DNA of 64,000 nt, taken from Thelephora terrestris (taxonomy: Eukaryota > Basidiomycota > Agaricomycetes > Thelephorales > Thelephoraceae). Below are positions 37,369 to 48,471 of the stretch, one piece after another. The stretch lies in assembly GCA_015956445.1 (NCBI GenBank), contig WIUZ02000019.1:372001-436000 (forward strand), written 5' to 3'. The notes below the pieces were generated by a model. That model had not been told where the DNA came from and made no database searches. It was given only the letters and a program-made list of their open reading frames with translations. The number at the start of each line of letters is the position of its first letter. Positions within the stretch are counted from its first letter, which is position 1. Made by a program: the position numbers and the translations under genes.

Positions 37369-39437
37369 ATGCGGTCGCTGCTGACTCTCATCGCTCTCGT
37401 GGGTCACGCCCTCGCGCAAAGCTTCAATGTTCAACAAGTCGTTGGGTCCTTTCCCGGTATTCCTGAGCTGGAGAGGAACGTGACTACGATGCACTTGTCT
37501 GAGCTGGAGTCGATGGACGAATTCGCGACCCTCTCTCATCCAAAGTTTCCCTATCATCAGGTCAGGATCAAGAAAACTGGGTTCTGCGACCCGACCGTAA
37601 AGTGCGTACATAGTTTCTTTGAGCGAAACCCTTGTGACTTACCGAGACACCAAGTGCATATACGGGATACCTCGACGTAGATGCTGGCGCGAAACATCTC
37701 TTTTTCTACTTCTTCGAGAGTCGCCGCGACCCAGAAACAGGTGAATCCGCTCATTGAATCTTACATCTGCACTCACACGCAGCATATCAGATGATGTCAT
37801 GATGTGGGTCAACGGAGGTAAGATCGTTCCGCGACTGGAATCAACGATGTCGTGAAACATTCGTCAGGTCCCGGATGTTCGAGTTCTATGGGTCTTCTCA
37901 TGGAACTTGGACCCTGTAACATCGACATGGACAATGTCTCTCCAAATGGGACCACCTGGAACCCGTACAGCTGGAATAAGGAGACCAACATCTTCTTCTT
38001 AGACCAGCCGTATGTCCCAAAGCCTCCGCCCCCATTCCATCGCTAACGTCTAACAATTCGATAGCGTTGGAGTTGGTTTCTCGTACGCGGATTACGGCGA
38101 AGTTGTCGAAACTACTGAAGACGCTGCGAAGAATGTTCATGCATTCATCACCATCTTCTTTGAGACCTTTCCTCAGTTCTCCGGTCGGCCATTTCATCTC
38201 GCCGGAGAATCTTATGCCGTGGGGCGAATTTTATCCGACGAAATTCTTGTGGCTAATTCAGATTTCTCAGGGGCGGTATCTTCCCGTCTTCGCCGGCGAG
38301 GTGGTTGACAAGAACGTCGTCGCTGCCGCCGAAGGTCGTCCCACGATTAACCTCAAGAGCGTTTTGATTGGGAACGGCATTACTGATTACACGACGTGAG
38401 TTTTGCACTCCACTGTCAGTTGATCATACCCTGAGCCCAGGCAGTTTGTACGAAGGGAGATATATGACAGAATGTGGCACCGCCGCTCTTGATGTCCCAC
38501 TCCAGAGCATCAGCGAGTGCGTCCGAATTAAGGCGGTGGTAAGCGACACCTTGAGATCAGTGGGCGGAGCTGATGTTCAGTTTTTATCCAGCTCCCTCGG
38601 TGCCACGCTTCCATTCAGCGCAGCTGCATCGATATATTCGATCCCATCGGTTGCCAGGCTGCCCTCAGCTTCTGCGATATGCAAACGGGCTCTGCATTCT
38701 GGGCAACTGGTGAGGAAACATGCAAAGTGGATGGATGTTCTGTCGTACTAAAACGCACATAGGGAGGAATGTATACGATATATCCAAGGTAAAGGATACC
38801 GTGATCACTTCTCGAACGGGCCTCGCGTTGATTGCGAAATCGTAGCCATGCAAGGGCGAACTGTGTTACGAGGAGACAGGTGTTATCGCGGACTACCTAA
38901 ACCGACCGGAGGTTAAGAAATTGCTCGGCGTTGAAACACCCGCCAACTTCTCCTCGTGCTCGGATCCTGTGTACGATGGGTTTGTTCAACATATGGATAG
39001 GTCCAGGGTCCAAACTCAGTTCTACGTTGGTCAATTACTTGAGGTACGTTCATATTGCTCATTTCATCGGAAGTGGGTTTGACCGACTTTTGTGATCATC
39101 AGCGGGGCGTTCGTATTCTCATTTACCTCGGAACTTATGATTGGCAATGCAACGCCAGCTCCAACAAACTCTGGGTGGAGCGTCTGGAATGGAGCGGGCA
39201 AAAGGAGTATTTAGCAAACTCGTGGCGCAATTGGACTGTTGAGGATAAGAAAGCGGGAGAGACCAAGTCCTCTGGGTTGCTGACTGTGGCCACTGTGGAT
39301 GGCGCGGGACATATGATGAGTCGTTCTTAATTCATATCCATGGGCTTTGGTTGATGGAAGTCATTTACGTCCCCCATGACAAGCCGATAGAAGCGTTGGA
39401 GCTGATGTCCCGCTGGTTGAAGAACGAGAAACTCTGA
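37369..39437 (+). CDS. Serine carboxypeptidase (peptidase S10)
   Basis: Secreted or vacuolar carboxypeptidase Y-type enzyme that removes C-terminal residues. Starts [19 protein letters not shown] (signal peptide). Follows [42 protein letters not shown] (oxyanion region), [20 protein letters not shown] and [15 protein letters not shown] (nucleophile Ser). Then come [38 protein letters not shown] and [16 protein letters not shown] (catalytic Asp), and DGAGHM (catalytic His), followed by [19 protein letters not shown]. Triad complete. Nine or so introns are needed, mostly 50-60 nt. The last join, between GHM and VPHDKP, has no good GT-AG solution; an AT-AC intron at 39316-39368 fits exactly (see findings). 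Stop TGA 39435-39437. Confidence 0.92.
39316..39368 (+). other. Predicted AT-AC intron in the carboxypeptidase gene
   Basis: Between codons for Gly-His-Met and Val-Pro-His-Asp-Lys-Pro lies a 53-nt stretch starting atgagt and ending tttac, with a ttaat-like branch site near its 5' third. Removing it restores the family motif in phase 0. The only GT-AG alternative (gtcgtt...ggaag, 41 nt) leaves four extra residues beside the catalytic His. Confidence 0.55.
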
Positions 39438-40083
39438 TTGCCGTAGGGGCTGGGGATACCGGAGGTGGGTCGTCATGCGTCAAGATACAGGTGCTGGTGG
39501 CGATACCGGGCAGGGGATGCCGAGAACAATGTAGTAGCGAAGAAAAGCGTCTCGTAAATGGCATGGAATTGGAACGGAAAGCTAACATACGTCTCCCGAA
39601 CATGAAGGATGCTGGTGAACGCGACAATAGGGGAAATACGCTCATTTCCCATTGTTGAGAGCAATGGCCCGCAAGAATGGATGAAGGCGCGGGACCTAGC
39701 GATTTTGTTTCTCGATCGCATTGGAAGATAAGGCGACTCCGGTGGGGGTTGCCATGGCCACAGCAATGATTTCACACTCTCTTTCCTTCAGTCCCGACAG
39801 GTCATAAAAGGAATGGGCGTCGTCGCTCGTGCGCATTCAAACTCTCTTCCCCTTCCCTCTTTTTTACCTCCCCGTGAGTCGAAGCCGACAGTTTTCTAAC
39901 TTGTGATGGAAATGCTGAAGTCTGCTGCGTAGTTCCTTTTCTCTTCTCTGGGTGCCTGGTAGCCCCGCTGGACCGCTCTTGAGCCCAGTTCCCTCCCACA
40001 ACACTCTCATTGAGCAGGCCCTTCCTTTCCTTCAAAACCAAAGCACAACCATTTTTACGCGGTCATTTCCCTCGATAATTACC
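39438..40083. other. Promoter region of the Rds1-like gene
   Basis: 646 bp between two + strand genes. A TATA-like tcataaaagg occurs at about 39802-39811, roughly 280 bp before the next start codon. No coding exon was recognised. Confidence 0.4.
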
Positions 40084-41338
40084 ATGCGTTTCGCTTCGAT
40101 CATCGCCCTCGCTGCCCCGGTTTTTGTGGCTGCTGCCCCGTGGAGGAGAAACGCTGCGACGAACCTCTTAGTCCTCAGTATGTTTCGCTTTTCTTTGTGT
40201 TCTTTTCGGACTTGTTCCGGTTTTTGTGTTATTGTCGTATCTACATCCGGTCGGGGCTGACTGTTACAACCCGATCATCTTCCCACATGCAGAGTTCGCG
40301 GATGTTTTGGAACAACTGGAAGCCACGTTCTATTCTCAGGCCCTTGTCAAGTTCAAAGAAAGCGATTTTACCGCTGCAGGGTTTCCGAGCGCTCAACTTG
40401 CCATTGAGCAGTTTTTGAGCATCCGGGATGATGAAGTCATCCATGCAACTGTGCTTGAAGTGCGTCTTGGTTCAATCGCCTTTGTTCCGATTTCGACCAT
40501 GGTTGTTTACTTTTTTGCAGGAAACTATCAAGGCGCTTGGGGGCACACCTGTTGATAATTGCTCGTTTGACTTTTCCACAGTCCTGACCGATGTCACGAC
40601 CATGGCCAACGTTGCTCGTGTCGTAGAAAATGTCGGTGTTACCGCCTATCTCGGAGCTGCCAATCTCCTTTCCGACCCGGTTCTTCTTACTGCCGCTGGT
40701 TCGATTCTGACCGTGGAAGCTCGGCACCAGACGATCCTGAACGTTCTTACTTCTGGAACTGCCATCCCACAAGCTTTCGATCTCGCTTTTACTCCTAGTG
40801 AGGTTCTGGCTATCGCCGGCAGCTTTATTTCTGGCTGTGACCTTGGCGTCAAGGCAAACCAGCCCTTGGCCCTCACGAACAATGGGACAGTCACAACTGG
40901 CACGCTTTTGACCTTCAACTCACCAGCTCTCAACGGATCCACTGACGTGAGTTGAGTTGGTGGTATCGAAGGAATGATGATTTCTGATCAACGTGTCGGC
41001 TGCAGGGTCTCTTCTGTCAGATGATGGTCGGCGGTTTGGCGTTCAGCATCTCCCTTCCTGTCTCGCAGTGTGTAGTTCCAAACGGCGTCAACGGTCCCGT
41101 CGCTCTCTGGATCACCTCCGACTCCCAGCCATTGATCAACAATCCCATCGACCGTGCCGTCGATAAGCAGGTTGCCGGACCGATGATCGCTTTTATCGAT
41201 ACTGTGCCTCAGCTCTTGGGCCAGATGGCTCACACCCCTGCTAGCGCACCACCACCTACTCCTACCACGATAACACTGGAACAAGCTACCAGCCTTATCA
41301 ACAATGCGAGCCCGGTGCCTTCCCCGACAGGTTATTAA
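40084..41338 (+). CDS. Rds1-like secreted ferritin-fold protein
   Basis: Starts MRFASIIALAAPVFVAAAP, a signal peptide. After an intron the ferritin-like domain (PF13668 type) runs EFADVLEQLEATFYSQALVK, AQLAIEQFLSIRDDEVIHAT, ETIKALGGTPVDNCSFDFST, VVENVGVTAYLGAANLLSDP and AGSILTVEARHQTILNVLTS. The Glu and His positions of the helical bundle (LEATFYSQAL, DDEVIHA, EARHQT) are present. The C-terminal half is a beta-rich tail (GLFCQMMVGGLAFSISLPVS) ending with a Pro/Thr-rich stretch and TAA at 41336-41338. Fission yeast Rds1 is a stress-responsive protein, and the fungal relatives are often induced by starvation or stress. The molecular role is unknown. About 310 residues, three introns. Confidence 0.88.
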
Positions 41339-42024
41339 GGTCTTCTTGGTATGGGAGGGATATACGCAGGGTGTGTTCCCTCCTTTTACCGAGTGACCGG
41401 TGGTGGGCTGGCGCCGCCGCCTCTGTAGGTATCAATAACGCTTTGGTTTTCGACCTTCCACAGACCTCTTTGATCGAGGTCGCGTATGCTTATTACAATT
41501 CCGAATGTGTACAATCCCGCGCTAGCGCTGTTGCCGCCGAGGTGGCTTTTCTTTTAGACAAAGAATGTACTGAAGAAGTGTATTAATGGGTACCGCTACT
41601 TGTTGTTTCTTTAAATCCGGGGTATAAAATCGGGAGTCTTGTTCATGAGCACTATCCTTCCGTTGCTTCGGTTGAGTTACGGATTGTGGGCCTCGCCGTG
41701 GGCAGCTTTGGCCTCTGCTGAGCTTGTATTGCATTGTGCGGGTATAGACGCACCTTTCGCCAACGTTTAATAAGGTTTTATCCAAAAAGTCCAGAAAATC
41801 TCGTGCACTACACAGGTACTCGTCCGCCCGTTTGTAAATTTGTTACCAACCCCATGTAAGCAGGTGATGTAGGTAGACTTTGGGTCCGGGCGTCTGTGGT
41901 GAGAACACGACGTCGGCAGCCACGTCACAAACTTCTATCAAACACGTGCACTTGGCCTCAGCACGGGAGCCGTCCACGGCGAATCCTGCCCTCTTTGTCG
42001 TCTTTCAACGGTCACCACGCAGAC
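41339..42024. other. Spacer between Rds1-like gene and GPC1
   Basis: 686 bp. A 71-codon frame at 41371-41586 is open but shows no homology. No gene recognised. Confidence 0.4.
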
Positions 42025-43770
42025 ATGGACACTGATAACGATGGTCCATCTCACCCCTACACTTCCTCAAATACCGTGCCGCCTGGGTACTTTTCCGCAT
42101 CATTTGAACGCCTCATCAGAGAGAACGAAATGGCTGACTGGGCTAGTGCTTTCACGTTGTTTGGTGAGTATTCTGCTATGTATTTGGAGGTTCGGTGGAG
42201 CTTATATCGTCTGTGTGGATTGTCAGATACACTCGAGACATTCTTCGATGCGCGAATTGACCTCATTCAACGGGCTCTCACGGAGCATCGCGGTCGCCTC
42301 AGGATTAAGGCGGAGGAGGCTATGAATAAGATGAAGACTCCTGCTGGGGAGGATTTGGCGGAAAACCTGGATCGTGAGATGCAGAAATTCAGGATTAAGG
42401 TGTGTATCAATTACCCGTATCTCTTGTGGGTCGCCTCGGTTAACGCGTCGGGCCACCGCGCCTCTTTTTGAATTGTGTAGGTTCAGCAACGATTAACGAA
42501 GCTCTCGTCGACGTGGCACTCTACTAAGGTCGTTCAGACCAGGGAGAAAGTCTCGTTCTTTTTTGGCGTCATGTCTGTGTTCTTCTCCGCCCTGATGTTT
42601 GGGATGGCCCCAGAGTGAGTTTATCATCTGCCTTGTACGAGACTTGTAGTCGAGATTAACGCTTGCTCTGACCATCTTTAGGTGGGTGCACATCGCGTAT
42701 ACGCTCCAAGCGTTATATCTTCTGCCACTTCGCGCGTACAGATACAAGAAGCGGGACTGGCACTATTTCCTGTTCGACATGTGCTACTACGCGAACATCC
42801 TCAACTTCTTGTTCCTTTGGGTCTTTCCCTCTAGTGCACCGTTGTGGGTGGCGTGTTACTGTTTGTCTCATGGGACCCTGGCCAGCGCTGTTATCACCTG
42901 GAGAAATAGCTTGGTGTTCCACGACTCGGACAAGGTCACATCCCTGTTCATTCATGTTTATCCGCCGTTCACTTTTACCGTCATACGGTAGGTCTTGGCG
43001 GTGTCGTCAACTTATCGGTGCGCTTCGGCTTACCACCCTCTTCCATAGCCATTTTTACCCTGGAGCCGAACAACGGTTCCCAGCCTTGTTGGAAGTTCCC
43101 CACATGAGTCCCTTATACGCAATCTCTCTGAGTGGGTTCCTTTGTGAGTATCTCTTCGCCCATTGCACGTGCTTGGTGGCTGACTTTGAGTTAATTAGAT
43201 CTGATTTGGCAAATGCTGTATTGGAAGTTCGTCCTCGTTAACCGGAGGAAGAAGATCGAGTCCGGGCAGAGGGCAACCTCCTTCCTCTACCTCTTGAACG
43301 CCAAAAAGAGTATCATCGGATCTTTCCTGTCCAAGGTCCCACAGAAACACCGGGAAGCTGCGTTCATGGGTGGACAACTCCTTTACTCCATCTTGACAGA
43401 GCTCCCCGCTGTGTTTGTGCTTTATGACAGCCCGTTTTGGAGCAACGCCTTCTTGTTGGTCATATTCTCTGTGAGCGTGTGGAATGGCGGAGGTTTCTAT
43501 ATTGAGGTTTTCGGGCGCAAGTGAGTGTTTCACCTCAGATTCATTGCCTCGTTGGTTTACTCTAACTTTGTGTGTCACAGGTTTGAGAAAGAGCTCGAGG
43601 CACTTCGCAAGGAACTCGCAGAAGCAACCGCTCGTTCTGGCCGTTCAAGTCCCAATGGCGCTACTGGCATGATGACGGATGACGAAGAGCCGATCTCACC
43701 GCAGCTCTCTCCGCGACGGAAGCCCGAGCCGCTGGTGGCGCCTATAACGGAGGATAAAAAAACGCAATGA
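42025..43770 (+). CDS. GPC1: Glycerophosphocholine acyltransferase GPC1 (DUF2838)
   Basis: Gpc1 transfers an acyl group from acyl-CoA to glycerophosphocholine, remaking lyso-phosphatidylcholine at the ER. Starts MDTDNDGPSHPYTSSN; the longer frame upstream has no ATG. After exon 1 (SFERLIRENEMADWASAFTL) come DTLETFFDARIDLIQRALTE and a heptad-like helix. Then follow VSFFFGVMSVFFSALMFGMA, WVHIAYTLQALYLLPLRAYR and KKRDWHYFLFDMCYYANILN (the family's signature), LWVACYCLSHGTLASAVITW, RNSLVFHDSDKVTSLFIHV, PPFTFTVIRHFYPG and AFMGGQLLYSILTELPAVFV. There are about eight membrane helices and a cytosolic Ser/Pro-rich tail after a coil (FEKELEALRKELAEATARS). Complete, stop at 43768-43770. Confidence 0.92.
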
Positions 43771-44361
43771 CCGAATACCTGCCGCCCTACCCTACCACAC
43801 GAGGCGCTGTGCGGCCAGTATGATTGATGATCCTTGTTTCATTTCTGTATATTATACCTCGTGCACCTCGCGCTATTTGAGACCCCCCGCTTTGATTAAT
43901 CGGTTTCCTGTTTCCACCTTCCAATCCTCTGCCCGCGCCCGACCAGTGTTAGAAACTGTCAGCCAATGAACCGTATTCCTCCCAGTACTAGTCCCTATAT
44001 GCTTCGCAATGTCTTGTAACGTTGTATCGTACTATGTTCCTGTTTTCTTACATATTTTGTTTCTGGCCTTTTGTTCGTCTGTCGAACAAACAAGGTTAGT
44101 GTTTCAGCGGCGGATAATAGAAAGCCATGAGGTGGGCCAGGGAATTGTCCGTGAACAGGCGCCGTATGGTCTTTGAGCGTTTGATCGACGCTCGGCAAGT
44201 GAACTCCCCCCCTAGCAGTTGACCTTGGTCCGGCCAAAGCTGGCGGTTGTCTCATCCATCCTCCTTCACCCCAGACTCCCCTTTCATCCTCAATCTTCAA
44301 CCAACATCTCCTCTCTGTCCTCCTGACCTCATTTCACAGCCGTCTGCGACGCGAAGAGTTC
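43771..44361. other. Spacer between GPC1 and the EAF-domain gene
   Basis: 591 bp between tandem + strand genes. C/T-rich 5' leader precedes the next ATG. No gene seen. Confidence 0.5.
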
Positions 44362-46332
44362 ATGTCACACAAGAACGACACAAGTTGGATGCCTCCGAAT
44401 GGCACACACCCTGTTACCGTCGGGAGTTCGCTGGCGGGGGCGTTGAAGGCTAATAGAGGCCTACCAGAGGCTCCCAAGCTCTCCAATCGAGGCTTTTATT
44501 CCTTCAGATGTACGTTCTCCTTTCCTCCCACCCTTTCCTTCTCGTTGGCTGTGGCGCCCGCTAAGCGGCGGGCTTGATCCGCTCTCTCACTTGCTGGTGG
44601 CCGGCGAATGCTGAACGCGTGCACGTTTAAACAGACAACTTCAAGCCAGAGTCGATTGACCTCTACAAACCGGGGACGATTGAGATCAAGAAGGACGGGG
44701 ACAGGAAGACGGCCACTATCGAACGTGCGAGCACTGTGGTGAGTCCCCGACCGTTTCCTAGCTACAATCCAGGAACTATCTGTGGCGCATCTGCTCATGA
44801 CTTTATCGACAGCCAGGGGAAGGTCAGCTATTTACTGGTACAGAGGCAGCGGCCAATGATGTGGATTGTGTGTTGATGTATGATGAGGACACCGGTGTAT
44901 GTTGTTGCTTTGTTTCAGGTTTCGGAAACCATCTGAAACCTCTTCCTTGTTTCTAATCGCACAGACCTTTACCCTGGAGAAGCTAGATTCCCTAATAAAT
45001 GTCGCCTGGGGAGGCAAGAGCACGATGCCTTCCAACCGACCTTCAGAGTCCCGTAAGCGTCTCCCGTGATCATCTGTTCCCCCGCTGTTCCCCTTTCTCA
45101 CGCTCTTTAAAATAGCTCCCGTCGTGGCACCCTCCGCACCGGACCCTCCTACGAAAAAGGCATACGACGACGAACTCGAGCACGAATTGCTGAGCGCGAT
45201 CGAGGGCGCACCCCCGAAGAGACCCACTATCAAGCAAGAGCCGCCTCCGCCTAAACCCTCTACATCGTCCACTCCGAGCGGCGCATCGGGGTTACAGTCG
45301 CTACCGAAAAAGCCGGTAGTCAGACCAAAGCCCAAGCCGAAGGGGCCTGCGCCGATTTTTATGAACCCTAAATCCGACGCTGCGAAGGTGGCGAGTAAGA
45401 AATCTGCTCCTGCGAAACGGGAACCTAAACCCGATCAGAAGTTGCCTGTGTCTTCTCAGCCGACTACGGTATCTAAACTGGCTACGCTGGTTGGAGATCT
45501 GAAGGGTAAGGGTGTGAAGAGAGAGGTGGAGCCTGGGTCAGAGGAGCCGGCAAGGGTACAGAAACGGCCGAAACCGTCGCCCCCGCCTTCAAAGACACAA
45601 CTTCAACCGAGACCACGAGTCAACAAACCGCCTCCACTAGCCGCTGGGCTACCCCCGAAACCACAAACGACGACGGTACCTCTACAACCACCACCCAAAC
45701 CTCAACCACCTGCAAAAAAAGGATTCAGCCTGGAATTACCTACCGGGACTTCATCTGGCTCATCATCGAAGAATCCATTGCTCGCAAGTGGGAGCGGAGG
45801 GACTTCATATTCGCTCCCGACGGCACCTTCTGTTCTTGTGGGAACTCAGCCCTCAACTTCCGCTGTTGTCGATACCACTCCCGTAGTGTTGAGCGACTCG
45901 GAATCGGATGTGGATTGGGACGAGGTGGAGGCTGACGTGCCTCCTCTGAACCAAACCCAGTCTCAACCCCCGCCGTACACGTTTGGGGGCTCGTTGACGA
46001 TCGAAGAGGACCCTCCGGCAGGGTTCAGCGGAACATTAGACATTGTAGAAGGAGACGACGACCGATACGAGGATGCGGATGCGGATGCGGATGCGGAAGG
46101 TGAAGCGGAGGGTGAAGATATCGACTTGGATGATTTAGTGGCGGAGATGGACCAACAGTTACAGGGCGGGGATGGAGAGCAAGAGGGAGAGGGAGAGGGA
46201 AACGAGATGGAAGATTTCTTGATAAATGCGGTCTCTGAGCAAGGTCAGGAAGCATGCCAGGACGTTGACTTCCTAGAGGACGCCATGTTTGGGGACGATG
46301 ACTCTTCATCGTCGAGCGACGATAGCGACTAG
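44362..46332 (+). CDS. EAF-domain RNA polymerase II elongation factor
   Basis: Starts MSHKNDTSWMPPNGTHPVTV. Then PKLSNRGFYSFR splices to YNFKPESIDLYKPGTIEIKK, GQLFTGTEAAANDVDCVLMY and DEDTGTFTLEKLDSLINVAW. This is the ELL-associated-factor N-terminal domain (YNFKP...GxxxFxG...D(C)VLIYDxxTxxFxLExL). EAF proteins bind ELL and stimulate transcription elongation; fission yeast has an Ell1-Eaf1 pair. The long last exon (about 45117-46332) is disordered: Pro/Lys-rich, then acidic with DDLVAEMDQQLQ and an end of Asp/Ser runs (DDDSSSSSDDSD), as in known EAFs. Five short introns are inferred. An ELL partner is not in the window. Confidence 0.92.
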
Positions 46333-47096
46333 CTTTTTCGTCGAAGTGCCCGAACTCGCGGGGTATATGGGAGTGGTTAGTTTTTTCGTCGTCCTCTCTG
46401 CTTATCTTGCTTTGCAATCTTCGCTCTTTTGCGTTCTTGATCCTTCCCCGCGCGTTTGCGTATAGTGATGAAGGAGGTTGAGGTGGGGTGTATCTTATGG
46501 GATGTGTGTGTGTTCGAGTATTTGTTACTCTATGTTTATTTTGTAGATTTATAATAGCTTGCTTGGACGTTTCTGATCTTTGCGCGGATCAGACCTGACT
46601 TAGAGATCTACTGCAGAAATCGTGGTGCATGAATATTTGAATCCATTCTTATCTCCGTTTCTCAGCCTTGACGATCGCTCATCTTTACGCCCGGAATCGT
46701 CGGCGCAGCGCCTACCCAACGGTGGGAGGACTTTGGTTGACTTCATGTATCTGACCAAAATTCTTCGCCACCTGAGGACTCCTCGTAGGGTATGATGTAG
46801 TACTTATCCCGATCCCGGCTCTCTCCCCCGATGGGGGGTTTAGGGGGGTGCTTGGTGCCCTGCGCAGGAATGACTGCATGCATCTTCTAAAGCCGATCAA
46901 AGCGTTGTGATCCTCGTGGCTCTCATCCGTAGTCCCCCAGGTCGAACGTGCGTGCTCGTGGTATAAATTGGTGTTTACGAGCTACAGCTAACAGGTTTAT
47001 CGTTCGCTCACGTACGAGCCGATGGGTTGGCAGCAAGGCTGTGAGAATGGCAGTCAACACAGCGTAACGCTTCAAAGACTTCTTAGAGACGGTGGC
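46333..47096. other. Region between convergent EAF and GH25 genes
   Basis: 764 bp. The EAF-domain gene 3' UTR lies at the left. A TATA-like ggtataaattgg occurs near 46960 but no gene follows on the + strand. No feature recognised. Confidence 0.4.
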
Positions 47097-47921
47097 TTAC
47101 CCCTCCAATCCAGCCTGGTCGCCGTTAAAGCGCTCCTTTCCGTCGGAAGAGGTGACAGGATTCCCGTATTGCCAGAAAGTGTAGTCACTCCATCCAGAAG
47201 GCAAAGCGTCAACGGTATCACCCTGGTGAATGATCCATAACGGGTTACCGCCGAAATCGGTGCTGCCGCCTGTACACGTGTTCCACCAGTGAGTGGTGGT
47301 GTGGATCACTGGGTAAAAGTTAACTTGGGCGTGGTAGGTCGTGGAGAAATCGCGGATCCAGTTAACGGTTGAAGTGACGTCCAATCCGTAGCAATCGTCT
47401 TGATCCGTGTCGTCTGTTAGGTAAAAGTATGGGTGTGAGGTTGATTAGATATGGAAGGATACGGGCAACCCTTACAGCCGACTTTGATGGCACCCGGGAG
47501 GGTTCTACCATCGTTGATCCAGTTTCCACCGTTGGAGATGAAGTAATTGGCTTGATCCGCGCCAGAGGACTCTGAAAAAATGGCAATGTGGTAAGCACCA
47601 CGGACGAGACCAGCAGCTGCGGCGTCGGCGAACTGCGAGGAAAACGCAGTGTTCTGGTGGCCTGCATTAAAAAGTAAGCGTTCCGAACGAAGAGTGCGTG
47701 TCATTGAACTTACCGTACCCGCCCGACGCGACGATGTAGGCGAAGGAATGGCCACTGGCAGCGACCTCTTGCCAGTTGACGTTGTTCTCGTAAAACGAGA
47801 CGGAGATTCCCTCCGGTTGAGCCCTCTTTCGAATGTTCTCAGAGAACGGAATGGCGGCACCGAGGACGGCCGCGGTGGGGAAGAAGAGCGCAGCTGCGAG
47901 GGCTTTGAGGTGGAACGACAT
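47097..47921 (-). CDS. Glycoside hydrolase family 25-fold protein lacking catalytic acids
   Basis: Three exons. Starts MSFHLKALAAALFFPTAAVL (signal peptide, ATG 47919-47921). The mature part aligns throughout with Chalaropsis-type GH25 muramidases: FYENNVNWQEVAASGHSFAY, SSQFADAAAAGLVRGAYHIA, SSGADQANYFISNGGNWIND, TLPGAIKVGY, CYGLDVTSTVNWIRDFSTTY, YPVIHTTTHWWNTCTGG, NPLWIIHQGDTVDALPSGWS and DYTFWQYGNPVTS. The residues that make GH25 an enzyme are changed. The N-terminal G-x-D-x-S is GISVS, the K-A-T-E-G strand is VASGG, and the L-D-I-E pair is IKVG. It is therefore probably a secreted carbohydrate-binding or inactive relative. Stop at 47097-47099; a further splice there (gtaagc) is possible. 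Confidence 0.85.
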
Positions 47922-48471
47922 CGCGACCGCTGGGCATGCCCCCACTTGGGGCTCCCGCTTTATGAGGGGTGGAGTCGGAGTTCCATTTCATGAACATGTG
48001 CTCGAGGTGCTTCTTTGAACATTCCCCGTGGGCTTCTCGCGACCAAAGCGAACAGCAAACACCAACACATGCTTTGACAGCGGACAGAACAGACCCCATT
48101 TGGTTAAGATAGAAAAGGTTTACCGACGTACCATGGGGATGCGAAGAATTCTCAGCAGGTGTGACCGAAGGGAAGCTACTTACTGGTCCCGATCTCAGGC
48201 TCCGGAACCTGGCGCGGGGTGGATTGGTCCTCCGAGTTAGTGGCTGCAAGCATGATAGGCCTGTTTGCGCGTGGCGAGCGCTTGTTTTCGTCTATTGGCA
48301 TGGAAATGAAGTCCGTGCCAAGGTTGCGAATCCCTGGCACCGACGGAATTTAGGATCCGTTGGCACCCTTCATTCCTAAATTTGGAAAGGGGTCAATCGA
48401 TTTAAGGCGTCTGTTTCTTCCCCACTCCATTTCGTCGCCTCTCACGATCGTATCTGCCTCACCCACAGTTC
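47922..48471. other. Divergent spacer between GH25-like and F-box-like genes
   Basis: 550 bp between divergent start codons. No coding sequence or repeat recognised. Confidence 0.4.

Noticed and set aside
41896-42024. N-terminal extension of GPC1
   Set aside because: The longer frame begins at GTG, not ATG; the first ATG in frame is at 42025 and gives a normal family N terminus.
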